Shown here: positions 63,483 to 64,000 of the stretch, piece after piece
How the letters are laid out: each line of letters starts with the position of its first letter
How positions within the stretch are numbered: the first letter of the stretch is position 1
Source: Maridesulfovibrio sp.
GTDB taxonomy: Bacteria; Desulfobacterota; Desulfovibrionia; Desulfovibrionales; Desulfovibrionaceae
Length of the DNA stretch: 64,000 nucleotides
Reading direction: 5' to 3'
Assembly (NCBI RefSeq): GCF_963666665.1
Contig: NZ_OY762999.1
Coordinates: forward strand, 2,981,501-3,045,500
Translations under genes and position numbers: made by a program
The notes under the pieces: generated by a model
What the model was told of the DNA's origin: nothing
What the model saw: only the letters and a program-made list of their open reading frames with translations
Databases searched by the model: none

Positions 63483-64000
63483 CTATATGTTAGCAAGAAT
63501 CCTTTTTAATTCTTCATAAATAACGTCTACATACCTAAGTGAATGGTAAAGATTTGTATTATCCCTATCTTTAACAGCTCCAAACTTTTTTGCCAACTTT
63601 GCGTTAACATATCTTACGATAAGTCCATCGTTTGCATCAGAACTTTTTGCATAAGGGACAAATCTACCTATTAAAGGGTACAAGTTGGATTCTTTAGGGT
63701 CAAGATCAAAGTCACTAAGTAAGTCTACTGCATAATCTTGATTTTTTTTTGTTAAAATTTCACGCATTTTCTTTCGAGCTTCAGCGGGCCTTTTCTCAAT
63801 CAGCTGTGGGTCGATAAAATCCCGAGCAAGATTATTTGTCTCTTCTTTTCCAGCGGCCTCAACTGCTGCAGAAATAAGTTCATCGGATAAACCAGCTTTT
63901 TTTAAACTTTCCTCTACAATTCTCTTTTTATCAGCTATCTTTTCGCGAGCTTGTTCAAATAACTTATGACAATCTACGTCATGTAAGTAAGAATCTTGTT
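63483..64000 (-). CDS. Hypothetical protein, 5' end beyond window
   Basis: The visible 94-residue ATG-initiated frame (63767) remains open upstream to the right edge, so the gene is longer (at least 172 residues) and truncated by the window. The upstream part is highly charged and helical (FEQAREKIADKKRIVEESL), then AARDFIDPQLIEKRPAEAR-like turns; the C-terminus is mixed. No family recognised. It is the upstream partner of the 63046-63474 gene. Confidence 0.6.
   Translation of the reverse strand, partial: QDSYLHDVDCHKLFEQAREKIADKKRIVEESLKKAGLSDELISAAVEAAGKEETNNLARDFIDPQLIEKRPAEARKKMREILTKKNQDYAVDLLSDFDLDPKESNLYPLIGRFVPYAKSSDANDGLIVRYVNAKLAKKFGAVKDRDNTNLYHSLRYVDVIYEELKRILANI

Overview
The window looks like a chromosome segment of a Desulfovibrio-type, probably marine, sulfate-reducing deltaproteobacterium. 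The evidence is a cytosolic [FeFe] hydrogenase with its HydE and HydG maturases, a selenocysteine formate dehydrogenase, three sigma54-dependent response regulators, a TRAP transporter, an SLC13-type anion transporter and a NhaB-type Na+/H+ antiporter. Sodium-coupled transport fits a saline habitat. The genus cannot be proven from the sequence alone.

Layout. 1-8 kb: the end of a YeiH/UPF0324 transporter, two small ORFs, a histidine kinase with a periplasmic CxxCH domain plus its sigma54 regulator, a glycosyltransferase and a PP2C-like phosphatase. 8.1-10.3 kb: a PAS-PAS-GGDEF-EAL gene interrupted by one in-frame TAG. 10.3-23.3 kb (minus strand): a complete-looking type II secretion operon (gspH, I, G, J, K, L, M, C, D, E, F) with a PDZ lipoprotein, a DUF4177-like secreted protein and a DsbA-like lipoprotein. 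Its GspM/PilO-like protein is fused to a periplasmic solute-binding domain. Divergent from it (23.5-26.9 kb) are two Cys-rich exported proteins, one thaumatin-like and one with a protein tyrosine phosphatase signature. They are obvious candidate substrates of the secretion system.

27-38.5 kb: a Dus enzyme, a thioesterase, a kinase/sigma54-regulator pair, a Lon-family protease with a receiver domain inserted ahead of its AAA+ module, then a stress-protein/SLC13 operon (with a candidate sigma54 promoter and paired palindromes upstream) and nhaB. 38.6-48.2 kb: one co-directional minus-strand cluster reading fdhF(Sec)-hycB-hydA-hycB-kinase-sigma54 regulator-hydG-hydE. This is the gene set of a formate-hydrogenlyase or hydrogen-dependent CO2 reductase, with its own regulators and maturases. 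A sigma54-type promoter and tandem palindromes lie upstream of fdhF.

48.5-58 kb: a LacI-controlled locus with a metallo-beta-lactamase-fold hydrolase divergent from lacI-dctP-dctQ-dctM-glycerophosphodiesterase, followed by a 999-residue protein that looks PHP-like at its N-terminus and membrane-bound at its C-terminus. Two similar LacI-type operators flank the divergent region. 58.25 kb to the end: a tRNA-Thr 3' fragment (an att site), a tyrosine integrase and AT-rich cargo: a nucleotidyltransferase/membrane-protein pair, a lone restriction-endonuclease-like protein, a membrane protein and two unknown genes, the last running off the window. This is the left end of an integrative element, and the cargo resembles defence or conflict genes.
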